Below, piece after piece: positions 35,040 through 46,562 of a DNA stretch of 64,000 nucleotides. The stretch comes from Ornithodoros turicata (Eukaryota; Arthropoda; Arachnida; Ixodida; Argasidae). The notes under the pieces are model-generated. The model was not told the origin of the DNA. It was given only the letters and a program-made list of their open reading frames with translations, and made no database searches. The stretch is from assembly GCF_037126465.1 (NCBI RefSeq), contig NC_088202.1, positions 87,090,160 through 87,154,159 of the forward strand, in the 5' to 3' direction. The position numbers were made by a program, and so were the translations under genes. Positions within the stretch are counted from its first letter, which is position 1. Each line of letters starts with the position of its first letter.

Positions 35040-35740
35040 AATTGGACTCAAATTTAATGATTACTTAAAGTACAACACGTGCCATACCACTAGAAAGAAG
35101 CATATAAACAGATCTATCAGTTTCGTTGCAAGAAAGCTTTAATTTTCTTTCGTAATGTGCCCTACAGCCGACGTCTCCCCCACAGGATTGGAAAGCTGAT
35201 ACCCTAACTGTGTCACATGTAGAAGTGTGGGGGACACAGAACACATTCTGTTGTCCTGCCCACAGTTTGAACAGCACCGACAGTGACTACAAGCTTCGCT
35301 AGCTCTGCTGGACAGCAGGCCTTTCGACGTGGTTAAGGTCCTGGGCCCTTTGTCCTTGGATCCATGCAGATATTTGTGCTCTTCTGTGTAGACAGTAACT
35401 TGGCAGACATTCTGTGACACTGGGTGACGTTTTATGACATTCTGTGTCATTTTATCACACTATGTTACATTCTGTGACATTCTGTGGAATTCTGTGACCC
35501 TGTGAGCTGTGACTGCGAAATAACTCTGATGACGGGTAATGCTGATTGTGTGTGTGTTATAACAGCGTAAGGGCCCTGGAGTAGCCGGCGCTCTTACTAG
35601 GTGCCCACCTCTCCATCGTTTTCTTTTGTATCTCATCTCATGTCACCTCTCTTTTTCCATATACTATCCGTGAGTGAAATAAGCTGCCTTCAAACGTGAT
35701 TAACATACCAACATTGTCTACTTTCTTGTCAGACCCACCA
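35040..35740 (+). mobile_element. 5'-truncated LINE (zinc-tail fragment) within the old Ty3 relic
   Basis: Plus-strand frames at about 35165-35400 give CVTCRSVGDTEHILLSCPQFE, then LLDSRPFDVVKVLGP. This is the ORF2 zinc tail, and its RPFxVVKVLG ending is shared with the LINE at 5381-6451. A stop interrupts the frame after the Cys-rich box. TGTGACATTC-type units are repeated at about 35395-35505 in the 3' region. The 3' end and duplication were not pinned. Confidence 0.6.
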
Positions 35741-35860
35741 CATCATCATCCCATTTATATGTGTGTGTGTTTCTTATCAGCTCCCGAGAAGGTTCTTACT
35801 AATCTAGTGACTAGGTAGTGTTTATTGCAGTTTTCACGTGGTGAATTGTTATCGACTATG

Positions 35861-36905
35861 CTACCTGCCTTGGCCCTCAAACGTCGGCCGGCGGTATCTG
35901 TTAAATAATAAATATCGTGCTTGGCCAAGCGCTCGAAGGGGAGTCGGAGGTGGAGGAGGAGCTGGCACAAAAATGTTGTCAACGTAGGTGAAGACAAATG
36001 GCAAACCTCGTGTCACAGCGTCGACGAATCGCTGTAGTGTCTGTGCCACATTGCGAAGGTCGAAAAGCACACGGAGAAATTCAAACTGCTCAAAAAGAGT
36101 GGTGATGACGCCTTTCGGAATGTCCTCTGTCGCCGTGGAAATTTGGTGGTAGGCCTTTCGAAGGTCGAAATTTGAAAATACGTTGGCGCCATGCATGCTG
36201 GACGTAAAATCACGGATGTGAGGGATGGGATACCGGTCGGGCACAGTCATGACGTTCAAGGCCCGATTATCCCCGCAAGGTCGCCAGTCTCGGGTCCTCT
36301 TGGAGACCATGTGGAGGTGCGACGACCAACTGCTGTTGGAAGGGCGTGCAATGCTGTTGGCCAACATGCGCTCAAATGTCGGAAACTCCTCTAATAAGGC
36401 GGCATATAGTGGAAGAACCATGTGTATGAACCATGTGGAAGAACCTTTCCTTTCTCTCCTTTTTATTTGCATTAAACATATCCCCTCCATGCACGTTTTA
36501 AGGTCGTGAAGGGATTCGACAACAACAACAACAACAACATAGATGAATGGGGATTCGACAAGACGGCAGTGCTAGGGTATACTATGTCATTCACGGAGAG
36601 CTTGGTTGACGAGTCAATGAAGCGGCACCGAAATGGGTGAACGATCAGGCGGTAGTGACTCAGCAAGTCGACGCCGAGGATGGCGTGAGTAGCGGAGGCG
36701 ACGAGGAACACCCAGCGGAACGCTCGGCGCGAATCGAAGTTGAGGGTGAGGGTACGCTCGGGGAAGACTTGAATGGGACAGTTTACAGCGAACAGATGTG
36801 GTGATACAATGCAGGTCGTTTAAGCTCCTTGGCAACGGCAGGCAAGACGCCAGGCCAGTGCCTACTCAGAAACGAAGTCCGCTGCGCCTGGTGGAGACGA
36901 AGAAG
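35861..36905 (-). pseudogene. Older Ty3/gypsy relic: protease end and reverse transcriptase
   Basis: On the minus strand, a LFFVSTRRSGLRF block at about 36865-36905 and HAILGVDLLSHYRLIV at about 36640-36690 mark the protease (ILGxDFL is its C-terminal signature). The RT then follows with IARPSNSSWSSHLHMV, then DRYPIPHIRDFTSSMHGA, FDLRKAYHQIS, GLPFVFTYVDN (the YxDD box reduced to YVDN). It is interrupted by short LINE-tail insertions and frameshifts. With 35034-34797 and 29211-28870 it forms one decayed minus-strand element. Confidence 0.8.
36523..36549 (-). mobile_element. Tail-only LINE insertion (27 bp)
   Basis: GGGATTCGACAA is duplicated at 36511-36522 and 36550-36561. Between them are only 27 bp, read on the minus strand as a short leader plus (GTT)n, the terminal unit of the GTT-tailed LINE family that also ends at 37071. 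It lies inside the old Ty3 relic between protease and RT. Confidence 0.65.
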
Positions 36906-39007
36906 AGGCGACATGGGTCGGGGCGCCGAGGGCGTTTATGTTTATTCGCTCGGAGGCGCTGCAAAGGCGGCAAAGGTTGAAGATGAAGTGTCCCTGGTCG
37001 ACGATCCATCCGTGTATACGGCGGTACCGTTGCACTATTGAACATCGATGAAGTCATAGGTAAGTTGTGTAACAACAACAATAAATGATGACGATGAGAT
37101 GGGGTGTTTCACCGCGGCGGTGCGGTACCCTACCCCATTGCACGTGGACCATTATATGAAAATGATGAAGGAACGATTAAAATACAAGAATTAACTAAAG
37201 CGTCTGGAGGAATCCTATGGAAGACAGGAAGTCCATGAAGAGGTGAAGAACCCGGTGATGGAGCACATGAATTTCACAGGGGCCAATAAGTGCAGCTAAA
37301 TTGAGCGGCCTCTTGCTGATACGGGCAAGCTCATCACACAGTATCCGCCTTTGCGGGTAGTAGAGTGCACGTTCCGTAAGAATGTGCTGGGTGGTCGCCA
37401 CGAAACAGCAGGTGGAAGAGAGGCTTGTGTCACAGCATCTGATCATGCACTTGAATTGCGAGGTGAAAGCCACATTGAGACGGCGTCTACGCAGGAGGGA
37501 GGTAAAATGGCGTAATAGACAGGCAGGGAAAGAAAACGACAAATTTGGGTCTACCGAGTACACGACAGATTGAGCCGTGATGTCCCGGCGCCATTGCTGC
37601 AGAGCCAAGGATTGAAACCACGCAGTAAGTAGGGTCCTTCTGTCACCTCTCGGCAGCACAATGTGCACGGCTGTCGGGGACTCATAGGCAGCCGTTGCTA
37701 CTCTGTCAGCCTCCTCATTGCCTCTTAGACCGCAGTGACCAGGAATCCACTGCAGGGATATATGATGACCTTCATCATATAGACGCTGAACTTAGTGGAG
37801 AATGTCTACTACGATTGAGGCTAGCGACCCACGAAGCCCCATGGTTGCCACACATTGCAGAGCAGCCCGTGAATCAGTGTAGACCATACAGACACGCGGA
37901 GGAACTTGGGATATCTGCTGCAGAAAGAGTAGAATGACATAAGCTCTGCCGATATTAATGACGTACGATGTGAAGACGATATCCACGTGCGACTGCATCA
38001 TATGGGACGACAAAAGCACAAGACGACGAACACTCCCGCGTGGAAGATCCATCAGTGAAGACGGCAATGTGGTCAGGATATTTAAGGTGCATCATGTGCG
38101 CTGCCAACTGTTGAAAAACTAAAGGTGGCACTTGAGGGGGGGGGGGGCTTTGGAACCTTGAGGCCAGGGACAGATAGGGAGAGTGATGGTAGCGCAAGCG
38201 ACCACGGAGGAGTTGTGGGAACGGTTGGGTGGATTATGAACGAAGGAAGCTTGGGCCCCACTTCCATTAGACACTTGAAGACAGCACTTTGGCTTCGCCG
38301 ATAGATTTTTACTAGAAGGGGATGACGACGGTGGTGTGTTCCTTGGCGCATGTAATGGCGAGTGGTTTCTATCTGCCGTAGGATTTCTATCGGTAACTCA
38401 CGGGCTTCAGGTATCACCATTCGAGTTTTTCGAGTTTCCGCGGCTCTCGGAACACCAAGACATATCCTCAGGCTCCGCGATATACACCGGAGTCGCTGTT
38501 CTTGAGTCTGGGAGACGCCATGCAGGGCAGGGAGGCTGTACAGAAGTGCCCCACGAACTAAACCGTGTCTGAGGGCCAGAAGGGACTTCTCATCCATTCC
38601 CGACTTTGCTACGGCAAAGTGACGGATGACTGATATCCACCGGTGGGCCTTGGTGTCTAAGTGGTCGACATGCTTCTTCCAGGACAGGTTGGAATCCAGG
38701 ATGACGCCCGGAAATCTGTGGTGTTTAACTTGTCTGAGCGGCGTATTGCCAATGGAAAGCTGGCACTGACGCATATCCTTCTTAGTCAAGGCCAGCTTTG
38801 CTGTTTTTCAGCCGAGATATCCCTGCCTGCTTCAGTGAGACACTGCGAAATACTATCTAGCGAAAGCTGAAGACGACGGCGTATGGCTGGCCTTGATTTC
38901 CCAATTGTCCAAATACAAATGTCGTCGGCACAAATGGAAATTTTAACTCTTCGGCTGACGCAGGACTTTAGGCCTGCCATAAGCAGATTGAAGAGAATTG
39001 GGCTTAA

Positions 39008-40095
39008 AAAGGGACGGACCCCCTGCCCCTCTCATAGAGTGTACCATTCGATTGCCCTTTGTTGAAAATGGAATACTGCGAATTTACCCTACAAAACACG
39101 CCACTGTTTTTAAGTAACCGAATTAAATTGATAAAGATTGCAGAGCATGCCGCGATCTTTGTTGGCAACAATAAGAACGGCTACGTCGCCCTGCGGGAAG
39201 GTCCGTGATAGGATACGGAAATCGTCTGCCTTTGCGCGCGCTAGTGCATCGGCGTGAGCAGACGACTTTCAGAAGTTACTGGGCACCGCGGCAACTCTCG
39301 TACATTTTCTTTCAGTTCTCAGGTGAAAAACGCACATTCTAAGAAATGGCAAGCATGGTGGTTTAAAACAACTATGTTAATCCTCAGAGACAAGTTAAAA
39401 GTCGCAGGACAACCCCACCCACAATCACAAATCTGAAGTCACTGGCAATCGGCGCTCGCGGTCGCATTACAGCTATAACACAAATATATACAGCCATAAA
39501 TATATTAGGCGCGCTTCCATTACAGTCCCCGTTGCACACTGATCATGCTTCGAAATGAAGTGTCGCTGACGACGTACATGGAGAAGGAGTGCGTGTTTAT
39601 TTCAAAACCGCATTAAATACTCGCGGGAAGAAAACACGTGACTTAGCTTCCACGTATCCGATTATGCGCCACATTATCGGAGACCCCACAGTCAATGCTC
39701 GGACTACATTCTCCGCTCGCGGAGGTATATGCCTGAGTGTCCCCATTTCGAGAGCAAAGGGGATGACTCAACCCAAGGTGCTTCTGCATGTTACAATTAC
39801 CATGACAATGATGACGTACCGACGCCATACGGCCGCCATACGCCATACGGCCGACGTCATAGGTGACGTATGCATGAGAGAAGGGGGGGAATATGTTTAT
39901 TAAGAAAAAGAAAGGAAAGGTATGAGAGAAGGGCAGGTTTTGTCGTCTGCTATTACTGCACGTTTCCACAAATTCTACGAAAACGACTTGGTTATTCCGA
40001 ATGAAACTTTGACGGTTGTATGTGTACAGTACTCGTGAAGCTAGTTTAGTTTTGGCTAAGTTTCGGAATCGCCCCGGCTGTACGAGACCGTCCCT
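39008..40095. mobile_element. DNA element 1 with TTAA target duplication, inside the LINE RT
   Basis: TTAA flanks at 39004-39007 and 40096-40099. The 1088 bp insert starts AAAGGGACGG and ends ACCGTCCCT, a short inverted repeat. Joining the flanks restores the LINE RT reading VPQGTVL then SPILFN on the minus strand, which proves the insertion. TTAA duplications point to piggyBac or Kolobok superfamilies. The G-rich ends favour neither decisively. No transposase is encoded. It contains one tail-only LINE insertion. Confidence 0.8.
39886..39921 (-). mobile_element. Tail-only LINE insertion (36 bp)
   Basis: ATGAGAGAAGGG is duplicated at 39874-39885 and 39922-39933. The minus strand of the insert ends TTAATAAACATATTCCCC, the same LINE tail as at 15075-15136 and 50432-50489. 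It landed inside TTAA element 1, so it is younger than that element. Confidence 0.75.
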
Positions 40096-40615
40096 TTAAG
40101 ACAGTCCCTTGTGGTACTTCATGAGCTAAACCAATCTTCGGCGGGGACCCTTATGCATGCGAACAGAGAGTGCTCTGTCGCGCAGAAAATCCGCCAGTCA
40201 CAAGAACATTCTCTCAGAGGCCTGGGCTTGCATCAATGCGTGCAGCACAAAGGGGTGACTGACGGTATCGTAAGCTCTTTTGACGTCCAGGAAAACCTCC
40301 ATGACAATTTTCTTCTGGCTCTTGGCTTGTTCGACGGAGGTGACAAGGTCGAGGACCGAATCCATGGCGCTGCAATGGCGACGGAAACCTGTCATCTCTG
40401 CAGGGAAAGCTCCAGGTCCCTCAAGCCACCATTCTAGCCTATGCAGCACCATTCGCTCCAAAACTTTACCGAGACAACTTGTCAGGATGACAGGACGAAA
40501 AAAGGAGAGATGAGAAGGTTGCTTGCTCGGCTTTAAAGGGGCACTAAAATGCAAAAACAACTTGCCCTCAAATGAAAGTTCGTGTTCCAATTGATGTAAT
40601 GCAAGCAAAATTAGT

Positions 40616-41340
40616 TCACACAGGGCTACACGGAAACACCTGTGCTGACGCGGCTGCGAGACGCGCCGTGCTTGATGTGGCCACGCCGGTGCCCCTACTG
40701 CCGCTCCCGGTGTCTGCGTGTCGCCTGCTAATACGGCGTCTCTGCGGCGACGGCACCCGCCAGTTTCTTGTAGACGCTATCCGACCTCAAGCATTCCTGC
40801 AGTCCATCGACCCCTCACTGCAGTTTGTCATAGGCTGCCGCTGTACACGCGAGGAGGAGTCCCTTCTACATTGTCTTCGGCTGAACATTGCCCTTACCCG
40901 TTCACTCCTGTTCAAAATGGGCCGCGTCCCATCTCCCACTTGCCCCTGCTGCGCCGTAGAAGACGATATTTCCCATCAGCTCCTCCACTGTCAGCGTCAC
41001 CATCATCATCGGGCCGTGCTCTGGCAACACCTCTCAGAGCTTGGGTGCACGGACGGACGGACGGACAGACGTTTCTCTCGCAACACTCCTTGGCCCCGTG
41101 CAGCGAGCTAGTCGGTAGAGTGTCACAAAAGCGGTGCTCCGCTTTCTGCGTGATACGGGCCTCCTGGGCTCCCTGTGAGCCGAGTTTCTTTATTTACTTA
41201 TTTATTTGTCTTTTTGTTATTTCTTCTCTCTCTCTCTCTCTTATGTTTGTCTTGTTCAGGGAATAGCAAGCCGGCGTGCTGCATGGCTGACCTTCCCCCT
41301 TTTCTTTTTCTGCGAATAAATACCCCACCCCCCCACCCCA
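40616..41340 (+). mobile_element. 5'-truncated LINE fragment nested in TTAA element 2
   Basis: The plus strand reads HTGLHGNTCADAAARRAVL (the end of RNase H), then CPCCAVEDDISHQLLHC (zinc tail), with a frameshift near 41050. The 3' UTR block GGAATAGCAAGCCGGCGTGC comes near 41260, and GAATAAATACCCC near 41316. It is the same family as 8392-9146 and 42759-43247. Confidence 0.75.
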
Positions 41341-41446
41341 CCCTGAGGCAAAGATTGGCGGCATCCATTGAGACAGCAGGTGGAGCGAGCGCATAGCTAT
41401 CGTTGCCGTGTAGATTTGGAACGGGCCTGCTCGTGGTTTTGCGTAC

Positions 41447-41533
41447 AGCAACAACAACTTTATTTCCAGAAGGAGAGTGGGGAGCTTCATCGCCAGAGGC
41501 GATACTCTACCCCATTGCTGGTGGGGATGTGCG
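41447..41533 (-). mobile_element. Short LINE 3' end (GTT-tailed family)
   Basis: 87 bp nearly identical to the 3' end at 10746-10835: the ATCGCCTCTGGCGAT hairpin followed on the minus strand by AAATAAAGTTGTTGTTG. It is nested in TTAA element 2. The target duplication is not clear. Confidence 0.6.
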
Positions 41534-42758
41534 CGCGTCATGATGCGCAATACTGCATTTTTGAATACTGATTCAGTGAATTTTAGCCCACAACAGTTCT
41601 CTGAATGTTCCACTGACAACATTCCTCTTCACCTCCTTCGGACAGCGACGCCAGTCCGCATCGCAACGCGCATATGTTTTTCACAGAGACTGCTTCATGG
41701 CATGGCACGTGCGTGCACGCGCAGCATGGGCTACACACACCGATGCACGGGCTGAAACGATGTTCACTGCTTAGCGCCGAAGCAAGAAAGAGTCCGGTAT
41801 AATTTCGGTTGTAGCTCCGTAACGGAATCAAAGTTTTTAATTATGATAACAAGCTACGAAATTAACATAGCGTGTAACGTAATTTGAAGTGAACTTGTTT
41901 TTGCATTTTAGTGCCCCTTTAACAGAGGCACAACTAACGCATCTTTCCAGTACGCCGGCACTTCCCCGTTTCTCCACGAGGCGTTGTAGACATGGAGCAG
42001 ACAGGGAATACTCGCATCGCTGAGATTTCGGATAGCCCGATAAGTGATGCCGTCTGCACCTGGCGAGGAGTTGGCACGTGAGAGGCGTACGGCAGCCCAC
42101 AATTCGGCAACTGAAAAATCCTTGTCCATCACGTCGCTGTCTACCAGCAATGGCTTCTTGGATTGTAGAAGTGTAGAAGTATGGCCATGAAATATTTCAG
42201 TGTGTGCAGCCTGCGACCTTGCAGAGATACCGTTACCAAAGTCGTGTGCCACGTTAGCCTCAGATTTCTTGAGGAACAAAGCGAGCGCACCCAAAGGATT
42301 TCTAGGTGAAGGGGTCTCTTTGAGACTTCGGGTCACACGCCAAACCTTGGAGACACGAGCAAAAGGCGAGAGACTGGCGCAGAACTGGCGCCAACGCCCT
42401 CTATCCACAGCCTGTAGTTCCTTCTGGACAAGCCGTGCTGCACGCCGTGCTGCTGAAAGGTCTTGAAGCAGACCGACGAGGTTTTTGTTCCGCCCTCCTC
42501 CTACACGTCCGGAGCTGTTCAACGCGAGGATTGGTGCCCATATGACCAGTCGGGATCTTCACAGTTCGGGATGACGAGCGGTGGGAAGCACTGAGCACGT
42601 CAGTGAGTTGTTCAGCTGACATGTCCGGTTGTGCCAAGATCGTGCTGTACTCTCGCAAAGTGCTCCAGTTGACTAATCTGACCATTTTTGTACATGACTG
42701 CTGACGATACCTCGTGCATGAAATATAAATGGGCAGATGGTCACTTCCTCTCCCATCT

Positions 42759-43247
42759 CCGCCCGTTCCAACGAGTTTCATCGCTCCATCGACCCGGCGC
42801 TGGAGTTCTCCCCACCACGACGTCTCCAACGGCCACAAGAGACACTCCTCCACCGGCTGCGCCTCAACTTGGCATACACGCCACCGGTCTAGCGCATGAT
42901 GGGGATGCAGATCTCAGCCCTCTGCGATGTTTGCGAAGTGGTTGCGGACACGTCGCACCTCCTGCTGATCTGCCCCAGGTACACTAACCATCGCGCCACC
43001 CTTTCCCGCTGCCTCGAGCGTTTCGGGCCCAACCAACTGACGCTGGTCCCACTTCTTGGCCCTGTGCTTCAGCACCAACAATGGGCCGTCACAAGTGCTT
43101 TATTGCACTTTCTGAAGTGCGCTGGCCTGGCCTCCAAGCTCTGAGATGCGCGCTCCAGGAGCCCCACGTTGTTTTTTTCTTCTTTTTAATGGAATAGCAC
43201 GCCGACCTTGGTCTGGCAGACCTTTCCTTTTAATAAATGTATACCCC
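42759..43247 (+). mobile_element. 5'-truncated LINE insertion with 12 bp target duplication
   Basis: CCTCTCCCATCT is duplicated at 42747-42758 and 43248-43259. The insert encodes an ORF2 zinc-tail segment (CDVCEVVADTSHLLLICPRY, then LLGPV and FLKCAGL; open frame 42896-43144), with a frameshift further 5'. Its 3' UTR contains GGAATAGCACGCCG and TAATAAATG. It belongs to the family of 8392-9146. Confidence 0.85.
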
Positions 43248-43259
43248 CCTCTCCCATCT

Positions 43260-44225
43260 GCATCAGTAGACCACGATAAGATTCGGGATATGTCTTTGGA
43301 GCAGAGGGAAAGTAAGTAAGTTGCCTAAGGATAACATCACGATAGCTCTTTCAGTTGTTCTTGAGGCCGGGTATGGAAGCACCGAAGCAGTGACAAGCGG
43401 CGATGGCAACGTCCATGTGGGCACTTTTGGTGCCGCAGGGTCGACTATAAATTTGGGAATATGAGGTCTAAATGATGTTATAGAAGCATAAACCGTCGTC
43501 TTCCGTCCAGCGTGAAGCTTGCGAATCAGGGGGTGACGTTTATGATGGGCACGTAGACGCAGATAGTGGCGTGCAATTTCCTGAGTACAGAGGACCTCAA
43601 TGGGGACGTCCCCTGCCTCAGCAGCTACTAGGCGGGTTTCAGCGCCTTGCGAGACCTCGAGACATAGCCGAAGGATTCGCGCGAGCAGGGCTCGAATCCT
43701 TTTTACCAGTGTCTGAGGAAGTCCGTGCAAGACGGGAAGACTGTACATTAACGAACAAGGACATTGTGCAACATGAGGAGATCCTTCTCGTCTCGTCCCC
43801 ATCTCATATCTGCGAAGTGACGGATGACGTTGACCCAACGTTGAACTTTCTTTTCAAGAACGTCTATGTGGCGCTTCCACGACCAATTCCATGATAGAGT
43901 TACGCCGAGAAACGTGTGATGTGTCACCTGCTCCAGTGAGCTTCCACCAATATACAAGCGACATCTATGCATGTCTTTGTGCGTGAAGGCTAGAACAGCG
44001 CTTTTCTCTACGGATATCTCCATTCCCGCCTGGAGCAATGGCATCTAGCGTGCGCTGCAGACGCTGACGGAGTGCTGGACGGGAAGTGCCCGTAGTTCAA
44101 ATACAGATGTCATCGGCATACAGGGTCAAGTTGACTTTCCGCTGAACGCAGGTTCCAATGCCCGCCATGAGGCGTTAAAGAGGAGCGGACTTAGGACGCT
44201 TCCTTGTGGTACCCCCTGAGAGATG
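43260..44225 (-). pseudogene. Second copy of the RNase H-bearing LINE: RT thumb region
   Basis: Minus-strand frames give a VPQGSVL-type box near 44205, a TLYADDICI-like box near 44110, EISVEKSAVLAFTHKD, then HHTFLGVTLSWNWSWKRHID, and a long thumb segment to 43263. It parallels 38980-38060 of the LINE at 37071-42746 but is clearly diverged from it. It stops at the beginning of RNase H, where the sequence switches to the endonuclease end of the other copy (interrupted by the plus LINE at 42759-43247). Confidence 0.75.
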
Positions 44226-44227
44226 GG

Positions 44228-44515
44228 GACGAACAACAACAACAATAAATGATGACGATGAGACGGGGTGTCTCACCGCGGTTGTGCGGTACCCTACCCC
44301 ATTGCACGTGGAGTATTATGTGAAGATGATGAAAGAAGGATGAAAACACAAGAAAGAACTAAAGGGTCTGGAGCAATCCAGTGGACGACAGGAAATCCAT
44401 GAACAGGTGAAGAACCCGATGATGGAGCAAGGATCTTCATAGGGGCCAATGAGTCGGGAATTGCTCTGTGTCGCCTTGTCTTGTCCGGACGAAAATACAT
44501 CGTTGACTGACCAAT
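44228..44515 (-). mobile_element. LINE 3' end (GTT-tailed), third copy
   Basis: The minus strand ends in TCATTTATTGTTGTTGTTG at 44228, preceded by a GGTGAGACACCCC hairpin region, matching the 3' UTR of the LINE at 37071. Coding similarity to about 44515 corresponds to the last 100 codons. It is 5'-truncated. Confidence 0.65.
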
Positions 44516-44529
44516 GAACTTATTTGAAA

Positions 44530-45600
44530 ACAAATTTATCACAATGGGAATCTTCATCCTCACGAAAGCATTCGACCTAATCAACCACAACTTACTTTTA
44601 GAAAAACTATCTGCCTATGGAATACGTCGTTCACCATTCGCACAAATTAAAAGCTATCTGAGTAACAGACGTCAGGCTGTCTCCATTGAACAAATAAAAT
44701 GAACAGAATTCAGAGCAACAAACTTGGTGTTCCTCAAGGCTAAATACTAGCTCCATTCCTTTTCCTTGTCTACATAAATGACTTACCGACGCAGCTCGCA
44801 TGTAGAACTGTATTACACGTAGACGGCACTACCCTATTTATCTCCGGATCAACCATCAACGAAGTGTATTCCGCAGCTAATAACGGCAGGCAACACTTAT
44901 CATCATTGCTAATCTTAAACAAACGTAGCAGGAACCCTCAGACTATTATTTAGACAAAAAGAAACAAAAGCTTAACTACAGACAACCTCAGCTTACACAT
45001 TTTCATTATACCACCCCAGAACAAGTCGACCATACAAAATTTCTCGGTATCATCATTGACGGAAAAATCTTCTGACCCAATCACATTAATTTTCTCGGCA
45101 TAAGCACCTACCAATCCATCAGTCTCCTCTTCAAACTACGCAGGTAACTGCCTTTAAGGTCACTTCTAACAATATATAATTGTTTTATTCACTCTCGCTT
45201 AGCATATTGTGCAGCTGTATACGACATTACATATAAAACTTCGCTCCACCCCCTTCAAATAGCGCAAAACACTGCCATACGCACCATTCTACATATGAGG
45301 CGCACTGGCTGTGTCAGATTGCTATACACTGCAATAAAAATCGCCCCATTAGAAAAAACTCATCAATTTTCGTGCTCTACTTCGAACCCACAAAATACTC
45401 CACAAGACGATCACAATTTCGGATATCAAACTCACATACAAACCAAGCACCAAAATAACGCGAACATCATCGCAAAGCGTTCTAACTGTTCCCGCACAAC
45501 TAATTACGGTGTATTTACATTTGCTCACTAGTCCGTTACACTCTCGAATACGTTGGCCTCGAACATAGCCGAACTTATCATCCTTCCTGTCCTTCAAACG
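44530..45600 (+). pseudogene. Degenerate non-LTR reverse transcriptase (L2/CR1-type)
   Basis: The plus strand reads TKAFDLINHNLLLEKLSAYG and IKSYLSNRRQAVSI (44560-44700). It then gives LGVPQG followed by a stop, APFLFLVYINDLP, a HVDGTTLF box (degenerate YADDTTLF), and near 45260-45360 LHPLQIAQNTAIRTIL. The motif order is that of an RT without RNase H. Many stops mark it as old. Confidence 0.7.
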
Positions 45601-46067
45601 AGTATTATATCGTTTTATCGTAACTAACGTATGAAGACTATACTACACTCATCTCTCTTTCTACCTTTAAATGCTGTTTGGTGCCATTTAACGTCTGACC
45701 TGCTTTTTTTTTCCTTTTCGTTTTGTTTTTTCTCTGGCCTGTTTGTGTATATATGTATATATATTTATGTGCGTGTTATCTGTAGAGAGCGGATTTTAAG
45801 GCACTAAAAGAACGTGTTTTATGCGCCTAAAAAGGCACTAAAAAGGCCCCCAAAAGACATGAATTTTATCGGAATAGGCACGATCAATATTGCACTACCA
45901 GCGCTATGAGCGATGCCGTCGACACATATTGTACTACGGTAACATACCAATCTATCGCTTGCATTTCAGTGACAATTGTTGTTCATATTATTAATTAATT
46001 AATACGCTTGTATTATAACTTCTGTAGTCATTCTTCGGTTGCACTGCAAAGATCCCGCAAAGACGGT

Positions 46068-46070
<3 letters not shown>
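45601..46070. other. AT-rich stretch, no gene seen
   Basis: It contains TATATATG-type runs near 45750 and a few GGCACTAAAA repeats near 45800-45860. No coding or RNA features were recognised. Confidence 0.45.

Positions 46071-46110
<40 letters not shown>
46071..46110 (+). repeat. AG dinucleotide microsatellite
   Basis: Twenty uninterrupted AG units. Confidence 0.95.
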
Positions 46111-46115
<5 letters not shown>

Positions 46116-46291
46116 ATTATGAAGATTTTGGGGTCCACAAAACGGCTCTGATCGCATAGCAATCTTTATTTTGGATTATTTGGATTTACACGCACCAAAG
46201 CAAGTTTCAATATTTTCTGGCATGAAATTCTGCCAATGTCACTACGAATTGTCTAACATGCCGAGAACTATCTCACGACGTTGACCGATTT

Positions 46292-46562
46292 TAATAATAA
46301 TTGGGTGTTTACGTCGCGAGACAACTGAGATCATGAGCGACGCCACAGCGGTCGGTCTGTGGATTGCTTTTGCCCACCTGAGGGTTCTTTAACGTGCAAT
46401 GAAAGCTCATCACACGGCACCCCGTATTTAACGTCCCTCGCGGAAGACGGCGTGTCTAAGCAACTTGTACCCTGCCACCAAGTTGCTGGCGTCCTCGGCC
46501 GGGTTCGAACCCGCGATCTCGGGATCAGAGGGCGAACACGCTACCGACTCAGCCACCGAGGC
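46292..46562 (-). mobile_element. tRNA-derived SINE with 13 bp target duplication
   Basis: The 13 bp CGTTGACCGATTT stands at 46279-46291 and 46563-46575. Read on the minus strand, the 271 bp begin with a tRNA-like head: CCTCGGTGGCTGAGTCGG contains the A box of an RNA polymerase III promoter, and GGGTTCGAACCC is the B box. A body follows that mentions no ORF, then an AT-rich tail ending in TTATTATTAAAA-like sequence. Such SINEs move using LINE machinery. It resembles tRNA-derived SINEs known from ticks, but the family name is not proven. Confidence 0.85.

Larger units (their letters stand above)
40537..41918. mobile_element. DNA element 2 with TTAA target duplication, inside the LINE RT
   Basis: TTAA flanks at 40533-40536 and 41919-41922. 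The inverted repeats begin AGGGGCACTAAAATGC and stay matched for 24 bases. Joining the flanks on the minus strand restores VVPLLKPSKQ in the LINE ORF. The 1382 bp include a plus-strand LINE fragment (about 40616-41340) and a minus-strand LINE tail (41447-41533), so the element proper is short and non-autonomous. It is a different family from TTAA element 1. Confidence 0.85.
37071..42746 (-). mobile_element. Long LINE copy (GTT-tailed, RNase H-bearing), broken by two TTAA elements
   Basis: Read on the minus strand from 42746: the end of the endonuclease (GSDHLPIYI at about 42722-42745), an RT N-terminal region (42522-41923, ending VVPLL), RT fingers (40532-40198, with GFRRHCSAMDSVLDLV and VFLDVKRAYDTVSHP), the VPQG box at about 40100-40115, the catalytic box as CADDI at about 38920, the RT thumb (38789-38200, with HHRFPGVILDSNLSWKKHV), RNase H (AVFTDGSS at about 38050, VYTDSRAALQC at about 37870), and the terminal Cys-poor tail to 37195. 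Its 3' UTR, hairpin and GTT tail end at 37071. Frameshifts and stops are common, so it is dead. DNA elements at 39008-40095 and 40537-41918 split it. Removing each with one TTAA restores the reading frame at both joints. Confidence 0.85.

Noticed and set aside
36405..36490. A further tail-only LINE insertion ending TTAAACATATCCCC
   Set aside because: The tail motif is present, but flanking duplications are ambiguous because GGAAGAACCATGTG is itself repeated here.
46071..46110. CRISPR-like or regulatory repeat
   Set aside because: It is a plain AG dinucleotide microsatellite; nothing prokaryotic exists in the window.
46500..46562. A functional tRNA gene on the minus strand
   Set aside because: The A and B boxes are the head of a SINE with a non-tRNA body and a 13 bp target duplication, not an isolated cloverleaf.
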